Origin: Pseudoalteromonas piscicida
GTDB lineage: Bacteria > Pseudomonadota > Gammaproteobacteria > Enterobacterales > Alteromonadaceae
Direction of reading: 5' to 3'
Assembly (NCBI RefSeq): GCF_000238315.3
Contig: NZ_CP011924.1
Coordinates: 641,501 to 705,500, forward strand
DNA length: 64,000 nucleotides
Shown: piece by piece, positions 8,169-17,233 of the stretch
Numbering within the stretch: the first letter of the stretch is position 1
How the letters are laid out: every line of letters starts with the position of its first letter
Position numbers and translations under genes: made by a program
Notes under the pieces: generated by a model
Told to the model about the DNA's origin: nothing
Databases searched by the model: none
What the model saw: only the letters and a program-made list of their open reading frames with translations

Positions 8169-8624
8169 ATGAAAACAGTCGTTATTTACTCAAGCTCAAA
8201 CCCCAATGGAAATACCTACCAATCTGCAAAGGCACTAGCAGAAGAAAAAAGAGCTGAGCTCATCTATTTAGACCGTTATAAAATTGGTGAGTATTGCTAC
8301 AAACACTCTCACAGTGATGATGACTTTGTTAACCTTTTTAGATGGGTACTTGGTTTTGAGCACATCATTTTTGCATCCCCCGTTTATTGGTATGCAGTGA
8401 CACCAAGAATGAAGGCATTTATCGACAGAATAACCGACTTTATGGACATCGAAGCGTTAAAGCCTGAGCTTAGAACACTACGTGAAAAGCAGTTTTCTAT
8501 CTTGTCGACCTCATGCCAAGAAAAAGCACCGGCACCATTTACTGAGATGCTGGTGGGGACCTTTGAATATTTGGGTATGAAATTACAAGAGCAGCGTCAC
8601 GTCCATTATCCTTATGCTGATTAA
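8169..8624 (+). CDS. Flavodoxin-fold NAD(P)H-dependent oxidoreductase, likely SoxR target
   Basis: A 151-residue protein of the flavodoxin/NADPH-dependent FMN reductase type. It opens with a beta strand and phosphate loop VVIYSSSNPNGNTYQSA for FMN binding, followed by the FASPVYWYAVTPRMKAFIDR segment common in this family. The ATG at 8169 is chosen because it starts right at the first strand; the upstream in-frame GTG at 8148 would add seven poor residues. It is divergent from soxR, with the SoxR box in between oriented to drive it, so it probably reduces quinones or redox-active dyes under oxidative stress. The substrate is not determinable from sequence. Confidence 0.8.
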   Translation: MKTVVIYSSSNPNGNTYQSAKALAEEKRAELIYLDRYKIGEYCYKHSHSDDDFVNLFRWVLGFEHIIFASPVYWYAVTPRMKAFIDRITDFMDIEALKPELRTLREKQFSILSTSCQEKAPAPFTEMLVGTFEYLGMKLQEQRHVHYPYAD

Positions 8625-8789
8625 TCGCTGTGGATTTTGTTGGGTGGGGTTGTGTGACGATGGCTTTTAAAGATCGCTGCGTAAAGCAGCTCCTACTCTG
8701 GAGTAAAACCAGTCTGATATAACGGTGGTTTACCCGCCGAGCAGGTTGTGACTGGCGCGCTAAATCCATTTGCTACCCAACATCTCTCA

Positions 8790-8809
8790 GCGGAAGTACG
8801 CACTTCCGC
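8790..8809. repeat. Hairpin GCGGAAGT-ACGC-ACTTCCGC between convergent genes
   Basis: A perfect 8-bp stem with a 4-base loop in the roughly 200-bp convergent gap between the oxidoreductase and the chemotaxis receptor. No T run follows on either strand, so it is not a convincing intrinsic terminator. A second weak hairpin lies at about 8680-8705. Confidence 0.45.
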
Positions 8810-8829
8810 CTGTGCGAATAGGTGCAAGG

Positions 8830-10464
8830 TCACACCTTAAATTCATTTACCATTTGTGAGAGTCGTTGTGACATTTCGCTTAATTGCTGACTCGACGCTT
8901 TGGTGTGTTCAGCGCCAAGAGCGGTTTGGTTTGCCACTGTTGCGATACCACTGATGTTGTCAGTCATCTCATTAAGATCTTCGGATTGCTTTTCACTCCA
9001 GGTGGCGATATTAACGTTAATATCATGCACAGTTGCGATGGAGAGGTTGATTTGCTCCAGTGCATGCTTACATTCTTGGCTCACTTTGAGGCTTTGCTCG
9101 GATGCTGCGCGGCAACTCTCCATTTCTTCAACGGTTGTGGCGACGCCATTGTGCAGTTTATCAATGATCGCTTGAATGTCATCGGTAGATTGTTGCGTAC
9201 GCTGAGCTAGTGTTCTTACCTCATCGGCCACCACGGCAAAACCGCGACCTTGTTCTCCTGCTCTGGCAGCCTCGATGGCCGCATTCAATGCTAATAAGTT
9301 AGTTTGATCTGCCACTTTTTTAATGACATCAAGCACTGCACCAATCTCGGTTGATGAGCGTTGTAGTTCGAGCACAGCTTGTTGCGCTGAGTCGACGCTA
9401 CGAGAGGCATGCGCTATGACTGCTACATTTTCGTCTACATGCGTCAGCCCTTGGGTCGTCAGTGTGGTTGTCTCTGTCACTTTATCAAGCGCACGCTTTG
9501 ACTCATTATTGACAGCTTGTGCCACTTGATTAAGCGATTGCATGCGGTTTTGCACTGATTCTGTTTCACTGTTTTGTTGTCCAATACCAGCTTGGATCTG
9601 CTCGGTAATACAGGATAACTCCTCTGCTTGGGAAGCCAAAGAATGGGTGTTTTCGTTGATATCATGCAGTACATCACGAAAATGCGAGTTCATTTTATTA
9701 AATGCGATAGCCATTTGGGCAAGCTCGTCTTTACCGTGGCTTTTCAGTGCAATGGTGAGGTCTTTTTGCGCTGAAATGAGTCCCATAGTGCGGGTGAGCT
9801 TATCCAGTGGCTTGGTAATATTTTTGCTGATCAAGCTCGAGAGGAAAATAAGTAAGATCGCATAGCCGAGCGTTTCAGCAGTCATCAACATGAGTCGGTC
9901 ATAAAACTGTTCTTCAACGTCTTGCAGGTAAATGCCTGTCCCAATTGCCCAGTTATAGTGCCCTAAGTTAACAATATAAGAGAGCTTGCTCTCAAGCTCC
10001 TTTGTCCCCGGTTTTGGCCATTGATATTGGGCAAAGCCCTGTTGATTTTGATTGGCAATGACGACGAACTGGCTGAATGCCTCGCGAATAAAGCGTTCAT
10101 GATGGTGAGTCATTGAGGTGCCGTTGAGTAGTGGCTTAATGGGATGCGTTACCATATTCCCGTTTAAGTCAAATAAGAAGAAGTAGCCTGCATCACCATA
10201 GCGTGCAGCATCAATGAGCTTTTTTATTTTTTCTTGTCTTTGTTGTGGAGTGAGCGAGGTCTCGGTGGCAACCATATTAAGTTGTGCAACTGTGGTTTCC
10301 ATTAGATTTTTTGCATTAATGCGCCTTTCGTACGTTAAGCTGTCTCGTAAAACGAGCGCTGATGAGAGCTGCACAAGGGCAATGATCACGACAGACAAAA
10401 GCAGACTGAGTCTGAGTTTATTGGGCACTTTCATCAAACCTAGGAGTTTATTCAGCTGCTTCAT
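8830..10464 (-). CDS. Methyl-accepting chemotaxis protein with a single-Cache sensor domain
   Basis: Inner-membrane chemoreceptor of 544 residues. The start is the ATG at 10464, preceded by GAGGAA; a TTG six codons upstream is unlikely. The order is a first membrane helix (about residues 18-38), a periplasmic Cache_2-type domain marked by ARYGDAGYFFLFDLNGNMV, a second membrane helix (about 195-215), a HAMP segment (SKNITKPLDKLTRTMG), and a long coiled-coil signalling domain. The kinase-contact tip NAAIEAARAGEQGRGFAVVA is intact. Cache_2 domains of this kind often bind small organic acids; the ligand here is unknown. It stands alone, divergent from the cyo leader region. Confidence 0.92.
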   Translation of the reverse strand: MKQLNKLLGLMKVPNKLRLSLLLSVVIIALVQLSSALVLRDSLTYERRINAKNLMETTVAQLNMVATETSLTPQQRQEKIKKLIDAARYGDAGYFFLFDLNGNMVTHPIKPLLNGTSMTHHHERFIREAFSQFVVIANQNQQGFAQYQWPKPGTKELESKLSYIVNLGHYNWAIGTGIYLQDVEEQFYDRLMLMTAETLGYAILLIFLSSLISKNITKPLDKLTRTMGLISAQKDLTIALKSHGKDELAQMAIAFNKMNSHFRDVLHDINENTHSLASQAEELSCITEQIQAGIGQQNSETESVQNRMQSLNQVAQAVNNESKRALDKVTETTTLTTQGLTHVDENVAVIAHASRSVDSAQQAVLELQRSSTEIGAVLDVIKKVADQTNLLALNAAIEAARAGEQGRGFAVVADEVRTLAQRTQQSTDDIQAIIDKLHNGVATTVEEMESCRAASEQSLKVSQECKHALEQINLSIATVHDINVNIATWSEKQSEDLNEMTDNISGIATVANQTALGAEHTKASSQQLSEMSQRLSQMVNEFKV

Positions 10465-10727
10465 GAGTTCCTCTAGTAACAAAGAATTAGTTAAAATGAC
10501 AGCGATGTCAATTGGCGGGGATCATACTTAGAACGAACCAAAAATAAATAGCATGAACAAGAGATGAATAAGGTGTTAAGCTGTGCAGACGGCTATCTGA
10601 TTGATAGTTAATAGAAATGTTAATATTCACGTTTTGTAAATGATTGTGAATGAGAACTATTGTTAATAAGTAAGTGTAAGGGTTTTGTCTTAGGGAAGAA
10701 TGGAGGTTAGGGATAGATCAAGAAAAT

Positions 10728-10741
10728 TTGATATAGATCAT
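10728..10741 (+). promoter_or_regulatory. FNR/EtrA-type site TTGATATAGATCAT
   Basis: It matches the FNR consensus TTGAT-N4-ATCAA in 9 of 10 fixed bases. It lies about 26 bp from the -10 hexamer side of the predicted cyo-region promoter (10754-10781), so an oxygen-responsive CRP/FNR regulator could act there, which suits a terminal oxidase operon. The direction of control cannot be read from the sequence. Confidence 0.5.
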
Positions 10742-10753
10742 TGCAGATATCGC

Positions 10754-10781
10754 TTGAATCGAATAACGACTTTGTTATACT
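10754..10781 (+). promoter_or_regulatory. Predicted sigma70 promoter TTGAAT-N16-TATACT
   Basis: TTGAAT at 10754-10759 and TATACT at 10776-10781 are separated by 16 bp. It is the best promoter match in the gap and would start a transcript about 70 bases ahead of the small membrane protein gene and then cyoA. Confidence 0.5.
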
Positions 10782-10856
10782 CGCTGCGAATTTTCAGTTT
10801 AGACTGAAAGTTCTGAACTAATTAATTCTATCAAGATAAAAACATCAGGATAATCT

Positions 10857-11288
10857 GTGCCACTGTTAAGCTATGTTCGACATACTGCTACTACTGACGA
10901 CACAACCTATAAAGGTTGTACGGTCACGCGTGCGCAGTTATTCGGTCGTATTTTCAGTGTGCTAAGCGCATTGATGATGTTTAACACGGCATTATTATTC
11001 ACTGGCATGCTAGGTGATGTAGCTGAATTAGAAGCACTTTTTGCAGATAATTCACTACCTGACTCTGTTTTGGTGATGCTTGGAGAGTTTTGGGCTCAGC
11101 CTATCTTGTCATTACAATTATTGATAGGTCTTTATTGGTTAGTTTTCCATACTATTTTGCCTACACGCGCGGGCGTTGTCCTGCGTAAAACGGCATTCGC
11201 CTCTACTGAGGCTATTCAACCTCAACCGGTGCCTAGCGCACATGGTTGTCGTGCTCCTCCTTTTGGGTACAGCTGTCTGTTTGCGTAA
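10857..11288 (+). CDS. Unknown small membrane protein upstream of the cyo operon
   Basis: I do not recognise this 143-residue protein. It uses a GTG start with AGGA at 10847-10850. The sequence shows two hydrophobic segments, about residues 30-50 (IFSVLSALMMFNTALLFTGML) and 80-102 (AQPILSLQLLIGLYWLVFH), which suggests a two-helix inner-membrane protein with an acidic loop between them. The tail after residue 110 is low in structure and has two cysteines. It lies downstream of the promoter and FNR-like site and 314 bp ahead of cyoA on the same strand, so it may belong to the oxidase transcript. Any role in oxidase assembly or expression is speculation. Confidence 0.55.
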   Translation: MPLLSYVRHTATTDDTTYKGCTVTRAQLFGRIFSVLSALMMFNTALLFTGMLGDVAELEALFADNSLPDSVLVMLGEFWAQPILSLQLLIGLYWLVFHTILPTRAGVVLRKTAFASTEAIQPQPVPSAHGCRAPPFGYSCLFA

Positions 11289-11602
11289 TCGCAATATTTG
11301 AGTCCAGTGCGTTTGATTTACGCGATTTGGATCAGCAGTCAGCAATTCAGTTTCAATTACATTAATCGGCTACTTACAGTCCTTTTAGGGCAAATTGTAA
11401 GCTTGGTAAATGTGATTGTCCGTTTACTGTATCGATTATTTGGTAAATGGTTAGTGACTGGTATCAAAGGAGCGTTTCCCTTCACTAATGCATTTTCCCT
11501 GATGGATACAGTGCAATTCGAACTTGTGCAGCATAGCTTGCACAAATAGATACTCAGCGCGCTTGATAAATAAGCCGCAGCTTATCGTTGAAGGGTAATC
11601 AA
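11289..11602. other. 314-bp gap ahead of cyoA
   Basis: No supported gene. An 83-codon frame (11298-11549) with a TTG start and no ribosome binding site crosses it; its predicted product is hydrophobic, but nothing else supports it. A short dyad TTGTGCA-N8-TGCACAA lies at about 11523-11544, before the cyoA ribosome binding site. Confidence 0.5.
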
Positions 11603-12511
11603 TTGAATAAACGTAGTGTTGTGAATTATGCGTTCGCTTCATTGGGGCTTATGCTCACCGGCTGTAGTGGTGGCATTTTAGATCCCAAGGGGCAAATTGG
11701 CATGGATGAGAAGTCCTTGATCATCATTGCCACTGTACTGATGTTACTCGTTGTAGTACCAGTTATTATTCTTACCTTATATTTTGCGTGGAAGTACCGA
11801 GACGGTCGTGACCACGAGATCTATGCACCTAAATGGGCTCACTCTAACAAAATAGAAGCCGTGGTTTGGACCATTCCGATTGTGATTATTATTGTACTTG
11901 GGGTGATCACTTGGCGCTCTACACAATCACTTGATCCGTACAAGCCGTTGGAAGGCAAAGGAGAACACCTTACCATTCAGGTGGTATCGCTCAACTGGAA
12001 GTGGTTATTTATCTATCCAGAACAAGGTATTGCCACCGTGAATGAGCTGGTGTTTCCAGCGAATGTACCGGTGGAGTACAAAATCACTTCTGAAAGCACC
12101 ATGAACTCTTTTTTCATTCCTCAGCTTGGTAGCCAAATCTACTCGATGGCTGGAATGGAAACGCAGCTTCACCTGATTGCTAACGAACCGGGGACGTTCA
12201 AAGGCTTTTCTGCCAATTACAGCGGAGCAGGCTTTACGGGAATGAAGTTCGATGCCATTGCGACCAAAGACAAAGCGGATTTTGATAACTGGGTTGCCGA
12301 CATTAGAGCTAACGGTGAAGCCTTAACCGCTGGTCGTTATGCGAAGCTGGCTGAGCCTTCGGAATATCACCCCGTTGAATATTTTGGCTCGGTAGAGCAG
12401 GGCTTATTCCACACCATAGTTATGAAGTACATGCAGGGCCATGGCGAAATGAGTTATTACGCCAAACCAGAGCATGCAGCGCATCAACATCACGGCAAAG
12501 CTGAGGAGTAA
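11603..12511 (+). CDS. cyoA: Cytochrome bo3 ubiquinol oxidase subunit II
   Basis: Lipoprotein subunit of the ubiquinol oxidase, 302 residues. A TTG start at 11603 is preferred: AAGGG lies 7 bases upstream and the product then begins with a lipoprotein signal ending in the lipobox LTGC. Two membrane helices follow (about 40-62 and 85-105), then the periplasmic cupredoxin domain with [18 protein letters not shown]. The CuA cysteine pair of cytochrome c oxidases is absent (the region reads [15 protein letters not shown]), which marks a quinol oxidase. It is first in a tight cyoABCDE operon, 2 bp from cyoB. The complex reduces oxygen and pumps protons at the inner membrane. Confidence 0.95.
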   Translation: MNKRSVVNYAFASLGLMLTGCSGGILDPKGQIGMDEKSLIIIATVLMLLVVVPVIILTLYFAWKYRDGRDHEIYAPKWAHSNKIEAVVWTIPIVIIIVLGVITWRSTQSLDPYKPLEGKGEHLTIQVVSLNWKWLFIYPEQGIATVNELVFPANVPVEYKITSESTMNSFFIPQLGSQIYSMAGMETQLHLIANEPGTFKGFSANYSGAGFTGMKFDAIATKDKADFDNWVADIRANGEALTAGRYAKLAEPSEYHPVEYFGSVEQGLFHTIVMKYMQGHGEMSYYAKPEHAAHQHHGKAEE

Positions 12512-12513
12512 TT

Positions 12514-14496
12514 ATGTCGTTGTTTGGTAAATTATCCATCGAGGCAATCCCCTATCACGAACCCATCATTATGGTGACGTTAGCTGTAGTGGCGATTGTC
12601 GGTCTAATTGTGGCGGCAATGGTCACAAAACACAAAAAATGGGGCGTGCTGTGGCACGATTGGATCACTTCAATCGATCATAAACGCCTAGGCGTGATGT
12701 ACATTATCTTGGCATTAATTATGTTAATGCGTGGTTTTGCCGACGCCGTCATGATGCGTACACAGTTGGCGATGGCTACAAGCGGCGCTGCTGGTTACTT
12801 ACCTCCTGAGCACTATGACCAGATCTTCACCGCACATGGGGTGATCATGATCATCTTTATGGCGATGCCATTTATGATTGGTTTGATGAATATCATCTTG
12901 CCACTGCAAATTGGTGCTAGAGATGTTGCTTTTCCGTTTTTGAATAACCTCAGTTTTTGGCTGACGGCGGGCGGGGCAATTCTGATCAATTTATCCTTGG
13001 CATTTGGTGAGTTTGCAAAAACTGGTTGGGTGGCGTACCCGCCATTGTCTGAGTTGTCGTTTAGTCCAGGTGTCGGGGTTGATTACTATATTTGGGCGCT
13101 GCAAATATCCGGACTTGGGACATTGCTCACCGCCGTGAATTTCTTGGTAACCGTATTTAAGATGCGTGCACCTGGCATGACGCTAATGAAAATGCCTATT
13201 TTTACTTGGACTTGTACTTGGGCAAATATCCTAGTTGCGGCGTCTTTCCCGATTCTTACTGCGGTGCTAGCGATGCTAACGCTTGACCGTTATATGGACT
13301 TCCACTTCTTCACCAATGAAGCCGGTGGTAATGCCATGATGTATATCAATCTGTTCTGGGCATGGGGTCACCCTGAAGTTTATATTTTGATCTTGCCTGC
13401 GTTTGGGATTTTCTCAGAAATTATTTCAACCTTTACAGGCAAACGCCTGTTTGGCTATAAGTCGATGGTGTACGCCAGCGGTGCGATTTCTATTTTGGGC
13501 TTTATTGTTTGGCTACATCACTTCTTTACTATGGGTTCAAGCGCCAATGTTAATGCTTTCTTTGGGGTCATGACGATGGTCATTGCGGTGCCGACGGGAG
13601 TAAAACTCTTCAACTGGTTATTTACCATGTATCGCGGTCGTTTGCGGATCACGGTGCCGGTCCTTTGGACATTAGGGTTTATGGTGACCTTTACCGTTGG
13701 TGGGATGACCGGCGTATTGCTTGCAATTCCTGGCGCGGACTATGTGCTGCACAACAGTCTTTTTCTGATCGCACACTTTCATAACACCATTATCGGTGGC
13801 GCAGTGTTTGGTTATCTAGCGGGTTTTGCTTACTGGTTCCCTAAAGTAATGGGTTACAAGCTTGATGAGCGTTGGGGTAAAGCCTCGTTCTGGTGCTGGC
13901 TAGTTGGTTTTTTTGTGGCCTTTATGCCGCTTTATGTGCTTGGCTTCTTAGGCATGACACGTCGCCTAAATCATACCAACACGCCAGAGTGGAACATTTG
14001 GCTATACATCGCGTGTATTGGTGCCTTTATCATTATGTTTGGGATCATCTTCCAAGTGGTACAGCTAGTGGTGAGTTACAAAAACCGCGAGCAATTGCAA
14101 GATACCACAGGCGATCCGTGGAATGGGCATACGTTAGAATGGTCAACGGACTCTCCACCGCAGTACTACAACTTCGCGAAAACCCCTGTGGTTGACGATA
14201 TTGACGCTTGGACAGAAATGAAAGAGCAGGGACAGGCATATCAAAAGCCTGCACAGTATCAGCCTATTCACATGCCAAAAAATACCCCGGCTGGAGTGCT
14301 TATCAGCGCGTCATTGACCGTGTTTTGCTTTGCCATGATTTGGCATATTTGGTGGTTAGCAGCGGTGGGTTTTGTCAGTGCTATCGCGGTATTTATTAAG
14401 CGTTGTTACACCCGAGACGTTGATTATTATGTTCAGGTTGACGAGATTGAGCAGATTGAGTCTGCCCACCTTTCTCGCGCATTACAGGAGGGTTAA
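12514..14496 (+). CDS. cyoB: Cytochrome bo3 ubiquinol oxidase subunit I
   Basis: Catalytic heme-copper subunit, 660 residues, the usual CyoB length, with about 15 membrane helices. Visible signatures are the low-spin heme region [16 protein letters not shown], the CuB ligand block [17 protein letters not shown] with the cross-linked His-Tyr pair, HHFFTMG with the two other CuB histidines, and [13 protein letters not shown] for the heme ligands. The quinone-site residues known from E. coli (Arg71, Asp75, His98) are matched by RGFAD at 73-77 and the AHG histidine. The start has a good spacing from GAGGAG at the end of cyoA. It is not truncated. Confidence 0.97.
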   Translation: MSLFGKLSIEAIPYHEPIIMVTLAVVAIVGLIVAAMVTKHKKWGVLWHDWITSIDHKRLGVMYIILALIMLMRGFADAVMMRTQLAMATSGAAGYLPPEHYDQIFTAHGVIMIIFMAMPFMIGLMNIILPLQIGARDVAFPFLNNLSFWLTAGGAILINLSLAFGEFAKTGWVAYPPLSELSFSPGVGVDYYIWALQISGLGTLLTAVNFLVTVFKMRAPGMTLMKMPIFTWTCTWANILVAASFPILTAVLAMLTLDRYMDFHFFTNEAGGNAMMYINLFWAWGHPEVYILILPAFGIFSEIISTFTGKRLFGYKSMVYASGAISILGFIVWLHHFFTMGSSANVNAFFGVMTMVIAVPTGVKLFNWLFTMYRGRLRITVPVLWTLGFMVTFTVGGMTGVLLAIPGADYVLHNSLFLIAHFHNTIIGGAVFGYLAGFAYWFPKVMGYKLDERWGKASFWCWLVGFFVAFMPLYVLGFLGMTRRLNHTNTPEWNIWLYIACIGAFIIMFGIIFQVVQLVVSYKNREQLQDTTGDPWNGHTLEWSTDSPPQYYNFAKTPVVDDIDAWTEMKEQGQAYQKPAQYQPIHMPKNTPAGVLISASLTVFCFAMIWHIWWLAAVGFVSAIAVFIKRCYTRDVDYYVQVDEIEQIESAHLSRALQEG

Positions 14497-14499
14497 TTC

Positions 14500-15120
14500 A
14501 TGAGTGCAATTACTCCCGCTACGCTGCATGCATTAGAAGATGCTCACGAGCATGCAGAGCATGACACAGGTTCAAATACCGTATTCGGTTTTTGGCTATA
14601 TCTGATGACGGACTGTTTGTTGTTTGCTTCTTTCTTTGCCACTTATGCTGTGTTGTACATGAACACGGCAGGTGGCGTGTCTGGCAAAGACATATTCGAG
14701 CTGGGCTTTGTTGCGGTTGAAACCGCGGCCCTACTGTTAAGTAGTATTACCTTTGGGTTTGCCATGATAGCGGCAAACAAACAGAAAAAGTCGCAAACCT
14801 TATCTTGGCTTGCGGTGACATTTGCTTTTGGTGCGGTGTTTATTGGTATGGAAGTGTATGAATTCCATCACTTAATAGTACATGGTCATGGACCGCAGCA
14901 TAGTGCTTTTCTGACTTCTTTCTTCTCATTGGTGGGTCTGCACGGCATGCACGTGACGGCAGGCTTGATTTGGATGACAGTGATGATGATTGAAGTGACA
15001 CGTCGTGGTCTTAAGCCACAAACGGTAACGCGTTTGAGCTGCTTAAGCTTGTTCTGGCACTTTTTAGATATCGTGTGGATCTGTGTATTTACCGTTGTTT
15101 ATTTAATGGGGGCAATGTAA
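14500..15120 (+). CDS. cyoC: Cytochrome bo3 ubiquinol oxidase subunit III
   Basis: A 206-residue, five-helix membrane subunit of the COX3 family. The first helix follows a His/Glu-rich N-terminus and begins [18 protein letters not shown]; the conserved MEVYEFHHL and the late [14 protein letters not shown] segments are characteristic. It starts 3 bp after cyoB with AGGAGG just upstream and overlaps cyoD by TAATG, so translation is likely coupled. Subunit III stabilises subunit I and is not itself a redox centre. Confidence 0.96.
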   Translation: MSAITPATLHALEDAHEHAEHDTGSNTVFGFWLYLMTDCLLFASFFATYAVLYMNTAGGVSGKDIFELGFVAVETAALLLSSITFGFAMIAANKQKKSQTLSWLAVTFAFGAVFIGMEVYEFHHLIVHGHGPQHSAFLTSFFSLVGLHGMHVTAGLIWMTVMMIEVTRRGLKPQTVTRLSCLSLFWHFLDIVWICVFTVVYLMGAM

Positions 15121-15479
15121 TGAGCCATAGTGAATCTCAAGCGTTAGCACAGATGGATGTTCATGAGCATGAACACGACAGCCACGGTAGTGTGAAGTCG
15201 TATCTAATTGGTTTTGTGTTATCCGTCATTTTGACAGCCATTCCTTTTGCTGCCGTGATGAGTGGCAGCTTGTCATCTAGCACGACATTCTGGACGTTAG
15301 TGACAACGGCGTTAGTGCAAATTTGGGTGCACCTAAAGTACTTTTTACACCTGAATTTTGTTACGGAAGAAGGCAAGGCAAGCACGCTTTCCTTTATCTT
15401 TAGTGCGTTGATTATTGTGATGGTAGTGGGGCTGTCGGTCTGGATCATCTACGAATCGAACGCCATGATGATGTATTAA
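15120..15479 (+). CDS. cyoD: Cytochrome bo3 ubiquinol oxidase subunit IV
   Basis: A 119-residue protein with three membrane helices and the family segment [12 protein letters not shown]. The ATG at 15120 overlaps the cyoC stop; a longer reading from 15075 would just reuse the cyoC end and is rejected. The N-terminus is rich in His, Glu and Asp, as in cyoC here. The subunit is needed for assembly of the CuB centre in E. coli. It is followed 13 bp later by cyoE. Confidence 0.95.
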   Translation: MSHSESQALAQMDVHEHEHDSHGSVKSYLIGFVLSVILTAIPFAAVMSGSLSSSTTFWTLVTTALVQIWVHLKYFLHLNFVTEEGKASTLSFIFSALIIVMVVGLSVWIIYESNAMMMY

Positions 15480-15492
15480 CAGGAGAGTAGTC

Positions 15493-16371
15493 ATGCTGCG
15501 TCGTTATTTTCAGGTGACAAAACCTGGGATCATTATGGGAAACTTGATTTCAGTCGCAGGAGGCTTTTTATTGGCCTCTCGAGGTGAAGTTGATTGGCTG
15601 CTATTTGCCTTGACTCTACTAGGGCTATCTTTGGTCGTTGCGTCAGGTTGTGTAGTTAACAATGTCATCGACAGGGATATCGATGCGGCAATGGCTCGCA
15701 CTAAAACTCGCGTGACAGTAACTGGGGAAATTTCCTCAGTTGCTGCACTGTCACATAGTCTGGTACTCGGATTATCTGGCTTTGGGCTCTTAGCCTATTT
15801 CACCAATTGGATTGCGCTGAGTTTTGCCGCATTTGGTTTTTTTATTTATGTCGGTGTTTACAGCTTATACATGAAACGAAACTCAGTGTATGGCACGGTG
15901 GTTGGTAGCCTGTCAGGGGCAGTGCCTCCTGTGGTTGGTTACTGCGCGGTAAGCGGGGTGTTTGACTCTGGCGCTGCCATTTTATTATTGATGTTTTGTC
16001 TTTGGCAAATGCCACATTCTTACGCCATTGCGATTTTCCGTTTTGAAGATTACCGGGTCGCGAATATTCCAGTGTTGCCAGTTGCGCAAGGTGTTGAAAA
16101 GGCTAAGCATCATATTGTTTTGTATATTGCCATTTATGCACTCGTGGTGATGTTACTGCCGCTTAGCGGCTATACCGGCATAGCATTTATGGCGGTGGCC
16201 TGTACAACCAGTTTTTGGTGGTTATTTATGGCGCTAAAAGGATACCAAAGAGACTTAGATTTACATGGTTGGGCGAGGCAAGTATTTGCATTCTCAATAG
16301 TCAATATCACAGTCCTAAGTATCGCGATGGCGATTGATAATCACAGCACAGTTTCTGCGATGCTGTACTGA
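15493..16371 (+). CDS. cyoE: Protoheme IX farnesyltransferase (heme O synthase)
   Basis: A UbiA-superfamily integral membrane prenyltransferase of 292 residues that converts heme B to heme O, the high-spin heme of cytochrome bo3. The first Asp-rich motif [17 protein letters not shown] and the second region ([15 protein letters not shown]) are both present. It is the last gene of the cyo operon, with AGGAGAG just upstream of its start, and is followed by a strong terminator. Its presence here confirms that the oxidase uses heme O. Confidence 0.95.
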   Translation: MLRRYFQVTKPGIIMGNLISVAGGFLLASRGEVDWLLFALTLLGLSLVVASGCVVNNVIDRDIDAAMARTKTRVTVTGEISSVAALSHSLVLGLSGFGLLAYFTNWIALSFAAFGFFIYVGVYSLYMKRNSVYGTVVGSLSGAVPPVVGYCAVSGVFDSGAAILLLMFCLWQMPHSYAIAIFRFEDYRVANIPVLPVAQGVEKAKHHIVLYIAIYALVVMLLPLSGYTGIAFMAVACTTSFWWLFMALKGYQRDLDLHGWARQVFAFSIVNITVLSIAMAIDNHSTVSAMLY

Positions 16372-16401
16372 TCGCAGATTATCCCAAAGTAACTAAAATC
16401 C

Positions 16402-16423
16402 AAAGGCCCACAGGGCCTTTTTT
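16402..16423 (+). terminator. Intrinsic terminator of the cyo operon
   Basis: Perfect stem AAAGGCCC-ACA-GGGCCTTT followed by TTT, 30 bp after the cyoE stop. Confidence 0.9.
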
Positions 16424-16440
16424 CGTTCTTATCTTAGTTT

Positions 16441-16602
16441 ATACCAATTTGACTTAATACTTGCTCAATTTGAAGGAGTAAATCTGACGCTAACAGCGTT
16501 AAAAATTCCTCATTTAGAACAACTAAATAGCAAAATTTTTGCCTAGTTATCGACAAGATTTTCTCGCCTCAAAATAGACCACTTAATTAAGCAAGTTGGT
16601 AT
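16441..16602 (+). repeat. Interspersed inverted-repeat element, long form, copy A (162 bp)
   Basis: It is bounded by imperfect 17-bp inverted ends, ATACCAATTTGACTTAAT on the left and ATTAAGCAAGTTGGTAT on the right. It contains an internal stretch with CTCATTTAGAACAACTAAA and AGCAAAATTTTTGCCT that recurs in copy B (59937-60098), which has exactly the same length. No coding capacity. It resembles a non-autonomous MITE-like or REP-like element. It fills most of the gap between the cyo terminator and the next gene. Confidence 0.75.
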
Positions 16603-16673
16603 TATTTTATGTCGCTTGCTTTTTACCCATTTTATCTCCATATCCACCTTACTAAATAGGTGAGGGCATAATA

Positions 16674-16901
16674 ATGGATATAGGGATAGCAGAAGTATTG
16701 TTGTTATTTGCGGCGATTTTTATCGCGTCCTTTTTACTTTTTAAGGTCGTGCTATGGGCCAAAAAAATGCCAAAAGGCGCCTATCTATTTTTGGCTTTAA
16801 TGCCGCTCATTCCTCTTTTTCCTATTCCACCACCCGTTTTTAAAAATGTCGCGAAAGCCAAACAAGAACAACGTAAAAAAGCACCCAAATCAGAACCATA
16901 A
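16674..16901 (+). CDS. Small membrane protein of unknown function (75 residues)
   Basis: Not recognised. The ATG at 16674 has AGGTGAGGG about 8 bases upstream. The product has two hydrophobic segments (about residues 5-28 and 37-52) separated by a basic turn (WAKKMPKGA), a proline-rich stretch PLFPIPPPVF and a strongly basic tail. That fits a two-helix inner-membrane protein with a cytoplasmic C-terminus. It lies 20 bp ahead of the YciI-like gene and probably shares its transcript. Confidence 0.6.
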   Translation: MDIGIAEVLLLFAAIFIASFLLFKVVLWAKKMPKGAYLFLALMPLIPLFPIPPPVFKNVAKAKQEQRKKAPKSEP

Positions 16902-16921
16902 TCACACAGGAAAATAGCTTA

Positions 16922-17233
16922 ATGTCAGCTTCAATATTTATTGTTAATCTTACTTATGTTACCGAAATTGAACAGGTAGAGCCGCTGCTTGCCCCTCACA
17001 TTGCGTTTTTAGAACGTTTTTATGCCAATGGTACTTTTATCGCTTCTGGCAGAAAAATCCCACGAACTGGTGGGGTTATTTTGGTAAAGGCGAGTAGTGA
17101 AGTTGAGCTACTTGACATTGTTCGTCAAGATCCCTTTTATGTCGCCGAAGTGGCTCGGTATGACATTATCGAGTTTGTGCCAAGCAAGTTTGCATCTTGC
17201 TTTACAGAGGTGGAAAAATATCTTAATTCTTGA
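16922..17233 (+). CDS. YciI-like protein
   Basis: A 103-residue protein of the YciI family, small ferredoxin-like alpha/beta proteins. The family features seen are the early YVTEIEQVEPLLAPHIAFLERFYANG helix region, an FIASGRK strand and a DPFYVAEVARYDIIEF segment with the conserved DPF motif. The family includes a few dehalogenase-like or muconolactone isomerase-like enzymes, but most members have no known reaction. AGGA is present ahead of the ATG. Its last 11 bases overlap the end of the convergent TetR gene. Confidence 0.75.
   Translation: MSASIFIVNLTYVTEIEQVEPLLAPHIAFLERFYANGTFIASGRKIPRTGGVILVKASSEVELLDIVRQDPFYVAEVARYDIIEFVPSKFASCFTEVEKYLNS

Larger units (their letters stand above)
10465..10856. 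other. 392-bp intergenic region between the chemoreceptor and the cyo cluster
   Basis: No gene is seen. It contains an FNR-like site, a sigma70-type promoter and a small hairpin TTTCAGT-TTAG-ACTGAAA (10792-10809) in the presumed leader. A weak Fur-like half-match (TGAGAACTATTGTTA at about 10651) is also present but not convincing. Confidence 0.6.

Noticed and set aside
10651..10665. Fur-like site TGAGAACTATTGTTA upstream of the chemoreceptor
   Set aside because: Symmetry is poor and no iron genes are nearby.
11298..11549. Small membrane protein gene between the unknown gene and cyoA
   Set aside because: TTG start, no ribosome binding site and no recognisable family; kept only as a note on the gap.
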